A stretch of 64,000 nucleotides of DNA from Corynebacterium kutscheri (GTDB lineage: Bacteria > Actinomycetota > Actinomycetes > Mycobacteriales > Mycobacteriaceae), in contig NZ_CP011312.1 in the NCBI RefSeq assembly GCF_000980835.1, forward strand, positions 682,001 to 746,000, given 5' to 3'. The notes under the pieces are model-generated. The model made no database searches and was not told the origin of the DNA. It was given only the letters and a program-made list of their open reading frames with translations. A program made the translations under genes and the position numbers. Shown here piece after piece: positions 8,333 to 20,226 of the stretch. Each line of letters starts with the position of its first letter. Position 1 is the stretch's first letter.

Positions 8333-8716
8333 TTGAAGATTCGCAAAATTAGCCTAGTTATCGCTAGCGCCATTGTAATGACAGGTTCTACGGCTGCAGT
8401 TGCCCCAGCATGTGAGGTGTGGGATTCGCAGACATGGGATTCAGAGGAATGGAATTCAGGGGCATGGGATTCACAGACATGGGAAACGATTCCTTTGGAG
8501 AATTTTTTCCCACGATGGAAAGAGGAGTTTGATCGATGTGTTCTTGTGTACGGTGAGAATCAGCGTGATCTTTGTGGGCGCTACGTCACGTTGGATATGA
8601 ATTATAAGATTCATATCCAACGGAAGGATCTTAAAAAAGCTGCCTACTTTAAAGGCTTGGCGGAGGAAGTGGCGGTTAAACTTTTTGACACCAAGTACCC
8701 TGGGAAAAAGAATTAA
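8333..8716 (+). CDS. Small secreted protein with WDSxx repeats, unknown family
   Basis: 127 aa from a TTG start chosen because KIRKISLVIAS aligns with the ATG-initiated paralogue at 9152 and a TAAGGA site lies about 11 bases upstream; an in-frame ATG at 8273 would give an atypical hydrophobic extension. A signal peptide ends near STAAVAPA. Mature residues 29-53 are five pentapeptides WDSQT, WDSEE, WNSGA, WDSQT, WETIP. The C-terminal part shares with the paralogue a Cys pair in C-V-x-x-[YF]-G-E-x-Q-R-x-L-C and an AxYFKxLA helix. Predicted exported, with one disulfide. No function can be assigned. A terminator follows at 8771. Confidence 0.75.
   Translation: MKIRKISLVIASAIVMTGSTAAVAPACEVWDSQTWDSEEWNSGAWDSQTWETIPLENFFPRWKEEFDRCVLVYGENQRDLCGRYVTLDMNYKIHIQRKDLKKAAYFKGLAEEVAVKLFDTKYPGKKN
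8420..8494 (+). repeat. Five 15-bp coding repeats (WDSxx)
   Basis: Five consecutive 15-base units, most beginning TGGGATTC, at 8420, 8435, 8450, 8465 and 8480. Units 1 and 4 encode the same WDSQT; the last is diverged. They form the extra N-terminal segment absent from the paralogue. Confidence 0.9.
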
Positions 8717-8770
8717 ATTAGTGCCTCTTTTTTGTGGTTTCGGCTACCATTTTTGATGCTTATTATTCAT

Positions 8771-8811
8771 ACTCTTACGGTTCCTTTATATGGGATCATA
8801 AGAGTTTTTTT
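8771..8811 (+). terminator. Intrinsic terminator of the WDSxx protein gene
   Basis: ACTCTTA (8771-8777) pairs with TAAGAGT (8799-8805) and is followed by a T-run. The sequence is nearly identical to the terminator after the paralogue at 9563-9602, evidence that the duplication included the 3' flank. Confidence 0.85.
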
Positions 8812-9151
8812 ATGGAGTGGGATCAGGGTTGACAAGGAACCTGTAAAGGGAAAAGGAAAAGCCTGGAAAATAATTAGTCAGATTACTTTCCGGACATTGT
8901 TTTTGTGACATGAACGTTACCTCGTCGCAGCGTCACTGCCTATAATAGCAGGTGGTCAATAGGATGTAACTGTAACCAAGAGGGTATTTTAATGGTTGCA
9001 TATGTCAATAACTGTGTTGAATTTTATCTTTAACCCCCTATTATGGTTCTCTCAGTGAAAATTTAGTTTTCATGGAAAGTATTGTATTGTTTCGTATTGT
9101 TCCTACCGGAACATGTACCTATCCTGTTTTTCGACCTAGGGGATTTCTCTT
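8812..9151. other. Intergenic region between the two small secreted protein genes
   Basis: 340 bases. A consensus TATAAT stands at 8941-8946, followed by AGAGGG and a possible 13-codon open frame (8992-9033, reading MVAYVNNCVEFYL). A further CGTATTGTTC leader block precedes the 9152 gene. No larger gene was seen. Confidence 0.5.
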
Positions 9152-9502
9152 ATGAAACTTCGTAAAATTAGCCTAGCTATCGCTAGCGTCATCATGATGG
9201 CAGGTTCCACAGCTGCGATTGCTTCAGCGCAGGCATATTATTCTCCTGAGGAATACGGAGAGCATCTTCAACGCAATTTTTCAAAATACTGGCGTGGTGG
9301 TGTTGAGTCATGCGTTTTTGAGTTTGGTGAGGAGCAGCGTTCCCTGTGCCAGTATTACACTACGATGTCTTTGAATCACGCTATTTATGAGGCACGTGGT
9401 CGTCATCAGGATAAAGCGGATTATTTTAAGTCCTTAGCAGATGAGGCTCAGAATAAGCTTTATGAATCAAAGTATGGTAGTGATAGCTCAGACTCTATCT
9501 GA
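9152..9502 (+). CDS. Small secreted protein, paralogue of the 8333 gene
   Basis: 116 aa. A signal peptide, MKLRKISLAIASVIMMAGST then AAIASAQA, with a likely cleavage after ASA or AQA. The mature part is about 88 aa, polar, with one Cys pair (SCVFEFGEEQRSLC), a middle helix and KADYFKSLADEAQNKLYESKY at the C-terminus; these are the blocks shared with the 8333 product. It lacks the WDSxx repeat. AGGGGA lies about 8 bases before the ATG. Strong terminator downstream. Family and function unknown. It is convergent with the large surface protein genes. Confidence 0.8.
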   Translation: MKLRKISLAIASVIMMAGSTAAIASAQAYYSPEEYGEHLQRNFSKYWRGGVESCVFEFGEEQRSLCQYYTTMSLNHAIYEARGRHQDKADYFKSLADEAQNKLYESKYGSDSSDSI

Positions 9503-9562
9503 TTAAACTCGTACCAGTTTGTGATAGTTTTGGTCACTGACTCTGGTTTTTTATTTTTGCTG

Positions 9563-9602
9563 CTCTTACGGTTCCTTTACATGGGATCGTAAGAGTTTTT
9601 GT
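9563..9602 (+). terminator. Intrinsic terminator of the second small secreted protein
   Basis: CTCTTACG (9563-9570) and CGTAAGAG (9588-9595) form a perfect 8-bp stem followed by TTTTTG. It is a near copy of the 8771 terminator. Confidence 0.88.
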
Positions 9603-9793
9603 TGTTATGGGCTAAAAGTGTGTGATTGTATGTTTCACCCTGGGGTATTTGGCAGTCAGAGGTCCTGATGCAATCACTAAGAGCTCAACCCAGGGGGACA
9701 ATAGGTAAACGTAATGACGATTGATAACACACAAAGACTAGTGTTTAACCGATGCTGGCAACATAGATGAGATTAAAGAACTGTTGAAAGTAT
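9603..9793. other. Non-coding gap with possible structured RNA
   Basis: CCCTGGG (about 9638-9644) can pair with CCCAGGG (about 9689-9695) enclosing about 45 bases. Only very short open frames occur. Nothing in it is recognised. Confidence 0.3.
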
Positions 9794-9850
9794 AAAAATA
9801 CCCCTCTTTTCTTACCCGCTATAACACCTAGAGAAAAGAGGGGATATTTT
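9794..9850 (-). terminator. Terminator of the 1211-aa surface protein gene
   Basis: CCCCTCTTTTCT (9801-9812) and AGAAAAGAGGGG (9832-9843) form a perfect 12-bp stem. T-rich tracts flank both sides, so it can stop transcription from either direction; it lies 44 bases after the stop of the minus-strand gene. Confidence 0.88.
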
Positions 9851-9886
9851 TATATGCACTAGCTATAACCTAACACATGGTATGTG

Positions 9887-12800
9887 TTAACTATTTTTAG
9901 CGTTACGCCCACGATAGGTAATAAACCCACCGACTGCAGCAAGAAGAACCGCTACAAAAGCTAACCAGATAACAGAAGCACCAGTATTAGCAAGACCCTT
10001 GCCTGGTTTATCTGTACCTGGTTTCGGTGTCACCAACGACTGAGTTGTTGGTGGTGCTACCTGTGGGGTAGTCGCAGTTACCGAAGGTACTGGCATTGGT
10101 GGTTGTGGTGCTGGTGGGATAGGAATCGGAATCGGGATTGGAACAATCGGTGGAATCCGATGCGTAGTCGTTGGGTTAATAGGCTCCGTCGTAGTGGTAG
10201 TTGTAGTCGACGTTGTCGTGATTGGTGTCGATGTTGAGCTAGTTGAAGTCGGTGTTGATGAAGACGTAGTCGGGACTGGTTTCGTGGTCGACGTGGTGGT
10301 TGGAGCAGGCTGCGTCGTTGGAGTAGATGACGAAGTAGTCGGTACCGGTTCGGTAGTCGGCTGCGTTGTTGGTGCAGGTTCTGTAGTTGGGGTTGACGAC
10401 GACGTGGTTGGAGCAGGCTGCGTTGTTGTAGTCGTCTCTGTTGTTGGTGTCGGTTCCGTGGTCGGTGTTGACGACGAAGTAGTCGGTGCCGGCTCTGTTG
10501 TCGTTGTTGTCTCCGTAGTTGGTGGAACCGGAGGAACAACAGGAGTGTACTTATTTACCGCAGTAACAACCAATTCTGGCTTATTCACACTACGAGGATC
10601 AACCAGGATCGTATCATCAATGGATTCTCTTCCGTTACTTGCTAACCACCGTAATACGTGCTCATAGCCATCCACAGAAGCGTTAGTTTCAGCAACTTCA
10701 CAGGTCGAATCAATCGGTAGATTCTCAACCTTAATCATTGCACCGTCTTTAAGCTTAGCGGTACCACGAACAGGTTCTGTTCCATGATCGCCACGACAAA
10801 CCCAGCTGAATTCAAATTCCTTGTTCTTATCGGTAAGACCTTCAACCTGCTTCTTCAAAGTGAAGCCACCAGTTTCAGGTTGAGGTTTTTCTTCAGGGGT
10901 GTATTTGTTTATCGCAGTAACAATCAAAGGATCATCAGACTGCTTACGTGGTGTTACCTTAATCGGATCCTCAGACTTTGGTTCACCATTGATTAACCAC
11001 TTCAAAGTATGAGTGTAACCATCTAGTTTCTCAACACCGGTTTCTTTGATCGTGCAGGATGAATTCAGTGGCAGACCGCTAATAAGAGAACCTTGACCAT
11101 TACCGAGTTCTACTCGACCCGTCTTGGAAGGCTCACCGTCATCAGTAATGCACTCCCATTCGAAAGTAAACTTCTTACCTTTTAGTTGAGCTCGCGCATC
11201 AGCATCTTTCACTTCTTTAACCAGTGTAAACTGACCCAACTCAGGTCCAGGCTTTTTAACTGGAGTGTATTCATTTCGTGCCTGAATAGTTAACAGAGTT
11301 TCAGAACCAATAGTGAAACTAAACCTGTTCCCCTCTTGTTTTACTTTTTCTCCATCAACGCGAAGTTCATGGGTAAATCCATTAACCTTGGCCGATTCTT
11401 CCGTCTCGGTAACAGTACAGCTGGTTCCTACTGGAAACTCTTGACTTTCAAATTCACCCTTGTGCTTGACCATGAAGTCACCAGTTTGTTTATCTCCTTG
11501 GCCTTCTGGTGGGGTGCATTCCCAGGTGAACTTGAATTCATGCGCACTCAGCTTTTCATCAAAGCTAGCTGTGTTGTCTTCATGGATAAGTGTAGTGGTC
11601 TTGGTGACCTTAAACTTACCCTTTTCAGGCTCAGGGTTTGGTTCAACGGGCTTATATGTATTATAAGCGCCAAAAAGACCATTGAAGTCGGCCTTAGTAA
11701 TGGTAAACGTATAACCGTTATTGTCCGGAGTTTTGCTATTACCAGCTTCGTTGTTTTGTTCCCATTCTAATTTTTCGTAGCTGTAGCCTTCAACATTGAG
11801 GTCGGTTTTATCTTCAGTTACTGTGCATTGGGTACCAATAGGTAATCCAGACACCCGGGGACTGAATTGTCCAGGTGAAAGTTCGACTGTACCTTGTTTC
11901 TTTTCTGCCTGTTGCCCGTCGACGTTAGGTGGGGTACAGACGTAGTTAAGCTTAAACTTTTTGTCTTTGACCGCGTTACGGAATTCTTCAGCTTTAGCAT
12001 TATCAGTAACGAGTGCTATCTTGCCCAGAGCAAAGCTTCCGGTTGGTTCTTCGAACTTGTTGGTCACAACAACATGGATAGCTTCAATAAATTTCTCATC
12101 AACTTCAAACTCGATCTGAGATGCAGAGCCAGCACTTTCAATTTTTTCACCTGGTTTAACAGCTATCCAGGATACGGTAAGCTTACGACCCTTTTTGACC
12201 TCGTCAGAAATCTTCTCTGTGATAGTACATTTCCAGCCTTTATCCAAGTCTTGGATATGCATAAAACTATCATGCATAACCGTTACAGAACCATTTTTCT
12301 TAACTTCGCCTTGAGGGTTTTTACACTCGTAATCGAACTTATAACCCTGCTTTTTATCCTCTTCGGTTCCAACAACGTTTTTCTCAACAGTGAAACCACC
12401 TTTAGCACCAAAACCTAAACCACCAGCGCTAGGGAAACGAACATGCCCTTGAACTTCTTTGCTATCGATCATGGCTTTATTGGTCACAATGCTACCTGGC
12501 ATAGGCCTTTTATCTGTGTATGCCGTTAAAGTGAGAACGGGAGCAGCTTGATCAGACAGACCGTAAGGGAATGTAGCAGAAACTTTATTCTCGCTGCAGG
12601 TTAACTGATAATTATGTCCTTGCTGATAATTCTCATTTTGAGTTGCGCCTGTAATGCCATAGCGCATGCCACCACCTGCACCATGAGCAGAATAAATAGC
12701 GTGGCGAACTGATTCTATTGTTCCTTGGCCATTTTTAATGAAGGAGGAAACATAAACAGGTGCATAACCATCAGTGTATTTACCGTCACAGGCAAACTTC

Positions 12801-13522
12801 CAGCCATCAGGAACTGTATCTTCAACGGTTACTAGTCCACTTTTATCTTCGTTTTTATGTTTTTTAGGGTCGATACCTACCGACCATTGGATAGTGTGAA
12901 CCTTGTTTTTATTATCAAAACCGCGGTACTCGCCGATCTTAGAATCATCATGAAATTCTCCACCCTCACGTTTTTCGAATTTGCCAGGAAGACTCCCATT
13001 ACCGCAGCCTGAAAAATTGAGGTTACTATCAAACGCGCTGCTGGTGTTCCAGGTGACAGCGACATGTGCTTTGCCATGAACATCGAAGTTACGTTCCTGG
13101 AATTCAGTCAGGGTAATAATGAATTTCTTTTTCTCATTATCCCACTGACCAGTAGCAACAATCTCCCCTTTGTGGTCTTGAAGAAAAACAGTGCCTGTAT
13201 CTACACCTTTAAGTTGGTCTGGGAGATCAAACTCGAATTTATCGCCTGCTTTAGCTTCTTTTTTCGCTGTCCACTCGAATTCGACTTCAGCGAAACCACT
13301 AGGGCCTACATACTTACTATCTGTAATATTTGGGCTATCGCTTTTCCACTTAACGTTTGACCAATTTCCGCCGGTGCACACCGCTTGACCTAAAGCAGTA
13401 GGAGCATAGCGGGTGACAAGAGGAATAGAGCTTGCTATAAGAAGCAAGGAAAAAAGCACTACCAGCCAAGGATTCTTTGTTACACCCTTGGCTAGGGTGC
13501 GTTTTATAACTGATGTATTCAT
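9887..13522 (-). CDS. Large LANTG-anchored surface protein with adhesin-like head and five repeat domains
   Basis: 1211 aa. Residues 1-47: signal peptide. Residues 48-190 and 191-365: two beta-rich domains resembling MSCRAMM-type adhesin heads. Residues about 374-490, 494-623, 634-753, 762-875 and 884-994: five copies of a DUF5979-like Ig/CnaB-type domain, each starting GxFxLxK, holding a conserved Cys pair (WxC...SCTVTE) and ending near AxNxYTP. Residues 995-1170: Thr/Pro/Ser stalk (TTSSSTPTTEPAP-type units) and a PIPIPIP run. LANTG at 1177-1181, a hydrophobic segment and RGRNAKNS follow: a sortase signal of the LAxTG class. Predicted wall-anchored adhesin or stalk protein; the ligand is unknown. 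No sortase gene is in the window. GGAAAA leader conserved with the 13963 paralogue. Confidence 0.9.
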   Translation of the reverse strand: MNTSVIKRTLAKGVTKNPWLVVLFSLLLIASSIPLVTRYAPTALGQAVCTGGNWSNVKWKSDSPNITDSKYVGPSGFAEVEFEWTAKKEAKAGDKFEFDLPDQLKGVDTGTVFLQDHKGEIVATGQWDNEKKKFIITLTEFQERNFDVHGKAHVAVTWNTSSAFDSNLNFSGCGNGSLPGKFEKREGGEFHDDSKIGEYRGFDNKNKVHTIQWSVGIDPKKHKNEDKSGLVTVEDTVPDGWKFACDGKYTDGYAPVYVSSFIKNGQGTIESVRHAIYSAHGAGGGMRYGITGATQNENYQQGHNYQLTCSENKVSATFPYGLSDQAAPVLTLTAYTDKRPMPGSIVTNKAMIDSKEVQGHVRFPSAGGLGFGAKGGFTVEKNVVGTEEDKKQGYKFDYECKNPQGEVKKNGSVTVMHDSFMHIQDLDKGWKCTITEKISDEVKKGRKLTVSWIAVKPGEKIESAGSASQIEFEVDEKFIEAIHVVVTNKFEEPTGSFALGKIALVTDNAKAEEFRNAVKDKKFKLNYVCTPPNVDGQQAEKKQGTVELSPGQFSPRVSGLPIGTQCTVTEDKTDLNVEGYSYEKLEWEQNNEAGNSKTPDNNGYTFTITKADFNGLFGAYNTYKPVEPNPEPEKGKFKVTKTTTLIHEDNTASFDEKLSAHEFKFTWECTPPEGQGDKQTGDFMVKHKGEFESQEFPVGTSCTVTETEESAKVNGFTHELRVDGEKVKQEGNRFSFTIGSETLLTIQARNEYTPVKKPGPELGQFTLVKEVKDADARAQLKGKKFTFEWECITDDGEPSKTGRVELGNGQGSLISGLPLNSSCTIKETGVEKLDGYTHTLKWLINGEPKSEDPIKVTPRKQSDDPLIVTAINKYTPEEKPQPETGGFTLKKQVEGLTDKNKEFEFSWVCRGDHGTEPVRGTAKLKDGAMIKVENLPIDSTCEVAETNASVDGYEHVLRWLASNGRESIDDTILVDPRSVNKPELVVTAVNKYTPVVPPVPPTTETTTTTEPAPTTSSSTPTTEPTPTTETTTTTQPAPTTSSSTPTTEPAPTTQPTTEPVPTTSSSTPTTQPAPTTTSTTKPVPTTSSSTPTSTSSTSTPITTTSTTTTTTTEPINPTTTHRIPPIVPIPIPIPIPPAPQPPMPVPSVTATTPQVAPPTTQSLVTPKPGTDKPGKGLANTGASVIWLAFVAVLLAAVGGFITYRGRNAKNS

Positions 13523-13962
13523 ATTCTTTTTTCCGTACCCACCACGTGCATGTTTTTATCAAGGTAGTGGGTAACCGTAGGGGATTTTTGGTTACTAAAA
13601 TTAACTTTCTGAGAGAAAAGTTGATATCAATGCTTCAATACTTAATTGTCCCTGAGGGAAACTAGATATCTTTACACTGCTTTCGGTGAGTATATTTCTC
13701 CTTAAGCGTGTATACAAACAATACTTTAAAAAACTTTAAGATTCTTAGTTTTATAAAAATGCAAAAACCACCAATAGGTATCACAAAAAATTACGATAAT
13801 AAAACACGAACAAAATAAACATAAAACGCATATAGACACGTTTTGCTATGGGAAACATGTCTATATAAAAAAGTGGCTTCCTTTATTCTTAACATAAATT
13901 AAGAATAAAGGAAGCCACCTACGTGGTTATTCTTTAACCTCTAACACACATGTTTTATGTGG
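13523..13962. other. Intergenic region between the two surface protein genes
   Basis: 440 AT-rich bases that hold the minus-strand leader and promoter of the 1211-aa gene (no hexamers convincing enough to mark) and, at 13861-13918, the terminator of the 1118-aa gene. Both surface genes share a TACGGAAAAAA leader just before their ATG. No supported gene. Confidence 0.6.
13861..13918 (-). terminator. Long perfect hairpin terminator of the 1118-aa surface protein gene
   Basis: The arms at 13873-13892 and 13899-13918 are exact inverted repeats of 20 bases (GTGGCTTCC...TTAA and its complement) with a 6-base loop. On the minus strand TTTTTT follows. An unusually long and stable intrinsic terminator. 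Confidence 0.93.
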
Positions 13963-17319
<3,357 letters not shown>

Positions 17320-17687
17320 GTTTTTTCCGTATCGTTTTTTTGAGAGTGCTCTTTATATAGAGCGCAAGACATTTATTCTCGCCTTATGTCAAAGGATTAG
17401 AGGGGTGACAGGCTTTGAAGCAGCCTGGTGTGGTTCCGCAAAGGCTGTTGTCAATGTCTTATTGATTTAAATTATCGTCTGTAGCGGTGTTTAGACAAGT
17501 GTTGGTGGGTGTTGCTGTGTATTTGTTTTTGTTTCCGGTTGTTGCCACGTTTTTAGTTTTTGCAGGTGGTAAAAGTGCTGTATGAAGAGGTGAAAATCCC
17601 ATGACAATTCCACGACATTTCCACGACACAAGACGGAAAACCGCAGGAAAAAAATGGAAACAGACAACAAAAGAAAAAAATAAGAAA
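17320..17687. other. Leader/promoter region upstream of the 1118-aa surface protein
   Basis: On the minus strand, TTGACA occurs at 17387-17392 and about 17448-17453 without a convincing -10 at the right distance. Hairpins GCTCT...AGAGC (about 17348-17362) and AGGCT...AGCCT (about 17410-17426) are visible. No supported gene. Confidence 0.4.
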
Positions 17688-17725
17688 ACCCTCTCCTACC
17701 TGCGTTTATTCTGGTAGGAGAGGGT
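17688..17725 (-). terminator. Terminator after tRNA-Arg
   Basis: ACCCTCTCCTACC (17688-17700) pairs exactly with GGTAGGAGAGGGT (17713-17725). On the minus strand a T-rich run follows. It lies 10 bases beyond the tRNA 3' end. Confidence 0.9.
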
Positions 17726-17733
17726 AAAGAAAA

Positions 17734-17809
17734 AGTGCCCCCAGCAGGATTCGAACCCGCGACCAATGGGGTAGAAACCCACTGCTCTAATCCACTGAGC
17801 TATGGAGGC
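17734..17809 (-). tRNA. tRNA-Arg (anticodon UCU)
   Basis: Minus-strand cloverleaf: acceptor GCCTCCA/TGGGGGC, D-stem GCTC/GAGC, anticodon stem GTGGG/CCCAT around TTTCTAC (anticodon TCT, reads AGA), T-arm GCGGGTTCGAATCCTGC. It marks the right border of the accessory surface-protein region. No duplicated 3' end was found on the other side, so integration at this tRNA is not shown. Confidence 0.93.
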
Positions 17810-17927
17810 TAGTGCGTTCAGAACGTGCATATAAACATTAGCGTAAGAATCATAAAAGGTGGGAATCGTATTGACTAACACCACAATTAATTCGGGAGAC
17901 AAGGAGCTAAAGGATAAGCTAAGGGGC

Positions 17928-19952
17928 ATGCCTGAAACCATTAACCGAGTGCGTTCTACATGGCCTCTGTATGTTCTATTCGTATCTGTTGCGGGTGTAA
18001 TAGCAGCGATTTTAGGTTTTTCTTTTCTTGGCGAATCTCTCGCTGCGCTTGGTATCCCAGATCCAGGTGTGCTTACTACCGCAGGTCTTCCGTTTGTGCG
18101 TGCGGCAGCGTGGATGATGGCATCACTGGCTGTGGGATCATTTATGACGGCAGCTTTTTATATTTCGCCATTGAAAATGCGCACATTAAGCGTTGACGGG
18201 GCAATAGCAACGCGTACCGGAACTATGGCCATCATCTGCTATGCGCTTATTGCTATGGCAATGATTCCGTTAACTTTGTCAGATATTTCTGGTCAGCCGT
18301 TAAGCAGCGCGCTTAATTTTGCGGCTTTGGAAGTAGCAATTAGTCAGGTTGCTACAGCACAGGCTTGGCTAGTCGCAGCTATTATTGCCATATTTTTTGC
18401 TTTAGGCAGTGCGTTACGACGAACCTATCTTTGGCAACCGCTGTGGTTAGCAGGATCTTTTGCCATGGTCTTACCTCTTGGTTTAGAAGGACACTCGGCT
18501 GCTGGTGGCGATCATGATTATGGCACTAATTCTTTGTTATTCCACCTATTTTTCGCATTTATGTGGGTTGGCGGTTTACTTGGTCTTATTGCTCATGGAC
18601 GCAGACTCGGCCCAGATATGACTTTGGCAGTGCGCCGCTATTCAAAGATTGCTTTGATTTCTATTATCGTCATGGCTATTTCTGGCACGATTAATGCAGC
18701 AATTAGGGTATTGCCGGTTGATCTTTTAACCACTACTTATGGGCGTGTTGTGTTAGCAAAGCTAGTGCTAACAATTGCTTTGGGGATGATCGGATTTATT
18801 CACCGTCAGAAAACCATACCGAGGCTCGTCGATAAGCCAATAATGTTTATCCGCGTAGCTATTGTTGAAGTAATAATTATGGCCGCGACTATTGGGGTAG
18901 CGGTATCAATGGGGCGAACGCCCCCGCCGCCACCGCGTTATATTGATCTTTCGCCGATGGCTTTGGAGATGGGATATTCCCTTTCTAAGGCGCCAACTTT
19001 TTGGAATGTGTGGACAACGTGGCGCTTTGACATTATGTTTTCTACCTTCGGTATTGTTATCGCTGCGTTGTATCTGTGGGGGTTACATCAGTTAAAAAAG
19101 AGCAATAAGTCGTGGCCATGGCAGCGCACATTGTGGTTTATGCTTGGCTCGCTGAGCTTGGCAGTGGGGATGAGCAACGGCATTGGATTGTATATGCCGG
19201 CGATGTTCTCGATGCATATGGTTGCTCATATGATGCTTTCCATGGTGATTCCAGTTTTTTTGGTATTGGGAGCACCAATTACGTTGGCTTTAGAAACCTT
19301 GCAAAAAGGTAGCGAAGACAATCCTGGAATGTATGAGTGGCTAGAGATGTTGGTTAATTCCAAGACTTTGAAGTTGATTATGCATCCAGCATTTAATACG
19401 GTTCAGTATCTCTTTGTTTTTTACATTCTTTATATCACTCCGTGGTACGACGTAATGGTTTCTGAGCATGCTGGTCACTTATTAACCAATTGGGTTTTCT
19501 TATTATCTGGTTATCTTTATTATTGGGAAATGATTAGTTCAGATCCCAAGCCTTATCACAATACAGTTATTAAGCGTCTAGCCTGGCTTGTCTTTTCTAT
19601 GCCGGTGCATTTGTATTTTGGCGTCTATCTTATGCAGCTTTCGGAAGTGCTGGCTTATGATTTTTATGCCCAGCTTGATTTGCCATGGCACCCTGATCTT
19701 ATGCACGATCAAAATGTTGGTGGTGGTATTGCGTGGGCATCGGGTTCTTTCCCTTTGGTGGTGGTGTTTGGAACGCTTTTTATTCAATGGCTGCGCGAAG
19801 ATCGGGCACAGGAAGCAGAGTATGAGTCCAGGGTTGAATCGGGCGATGAAGATGATTGGGATGAATATAATCGCATGCTCGCTTTAATGAATAGTGGCGA
19901 GACAACCGCTACGTCTGTCTATCATGAAGAGGGTTTTGATACAAGGGGATAG
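17928..19952 (+). CDS. CopD / CtaG fusion: copper and cytochrome oxidase assembly membrane protein
   Basis: About 674 aa with some 15 hydrophobic segments. The first half is a CopD-like domain (helix-rich, ending around MGRTPPPPPRY), the second a caa3-type CtaG domain with FSMHMVAHMMLSMVIPVFLVLGAP, followed by His/Trp-rich loops and a charged C-terminal tail. The fusion is common in actinobacteria and is thought to pass copper to cytochrome c oxidase or to resist copper; activity here is inferred. Starts: I chose the ATG of MPETINRV behind AGGATAAGCTAAGGGG. A TTG at 17871 behind AAGGTGGG and a GTG at 17859 are possible. It is a single gene with no visible copper operator. Confidence 0.88.
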   Translation: MPETINRVRSTWPLYVLFVSVAGVIAAILGFSFLGESLAALGIPDPGVLTTAGLPFVRAAAWMMASLAVGSFMTAAFYISPLKMRTLSVDGAIATRTGTMAIICYALIAMAMIPLTLSDISGQPLSSALNFAALEVAISQVATAQAWLVAAIIAIFFALGSALRRTYLWQPLWLAGSFAMVLPLGLEGHSAAGGDHDYGTNSLLFHLFFAFMWVGGLLGLIAHGRRLGPDMTLAVRRYSKIALISIIVMAISGTINAAIRVLPVDLLTTTYGRVVLAKLVLTIALGMIGFIHRQKTIPRLVDKPIMFIRVAIVEVIIMAATIGVAVSMGRTPPPPPRYIDLSPMALEMGYSLSKAPTFWNVWTTWRFDIMFSTFGIVIAALYLWGLHQLKKSNKSWPWQRTLWFMLGSLSLAVGMSNGIGLYMPAMFSMHMVAHMMLSMVIPVFLVLGAPITLALETLQKGSEDNPGMYEWLEMLVNSKTLKLIMHPAFNTVQYLFVFYILYITPWYDVMVSEHAGHLLTNWVFLLSGYLYYWEMISSDPKPYHNTVIKRLAWLVFSMPVHLYFGVYLMQLSEVLAYDFYAQLDLPWHPDLMHDQNVGGGIAWASGSFPLVVVFGTLFIQWLREDRAQEAEYESRVESGDEDDWDEYNRMLALMNSGETTATSVYHEEGFDTRG

Positions 19953-20226
19953 CTAAGAAAAGTCGAAACCTGTGGATAACTTTCTGTGAGGAAGCTGTGA
20001 TTCCACAGATTTTTGGCTTTTTAAGTAAAGTTCTTCCCTATTGTTTTCTATCTGGGTTCAATAAGTAATAGGTGTTAACAAACTAGCTGTGACGTTAGTT
20101 TTTTGCTTTTCGACGCACACCGCATCGACAGATTTTAAAGTAGTGGCTGTATGCGGTGGTACGCGTAGCTGAAGGCAATAAATCACTATGGAAACTTATT
20201 ATTAGCTCAAGTACAAGGAGACCCTT

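Noticed and set aside
9743..9795. Short frame reading GNIDEIKELLKV before a stop
   Set aside because: Only about 16 codons, no start codon; at most a remnant.
10078..10667. Open frames on both strands inside the Thr/Pro stalk region
   Set aside because: They arise from the low-complexity ACN/CCN codons of the real surface protein gene and read as Val/Gly/Arg/Gln repeats with no start signal.
17734..17809. tRNA-Arg as an integration site for the surface-protein region
   Set aside because: No integrase and no copy of the tRNA 3' end was found near 5.7-6.1 kb.
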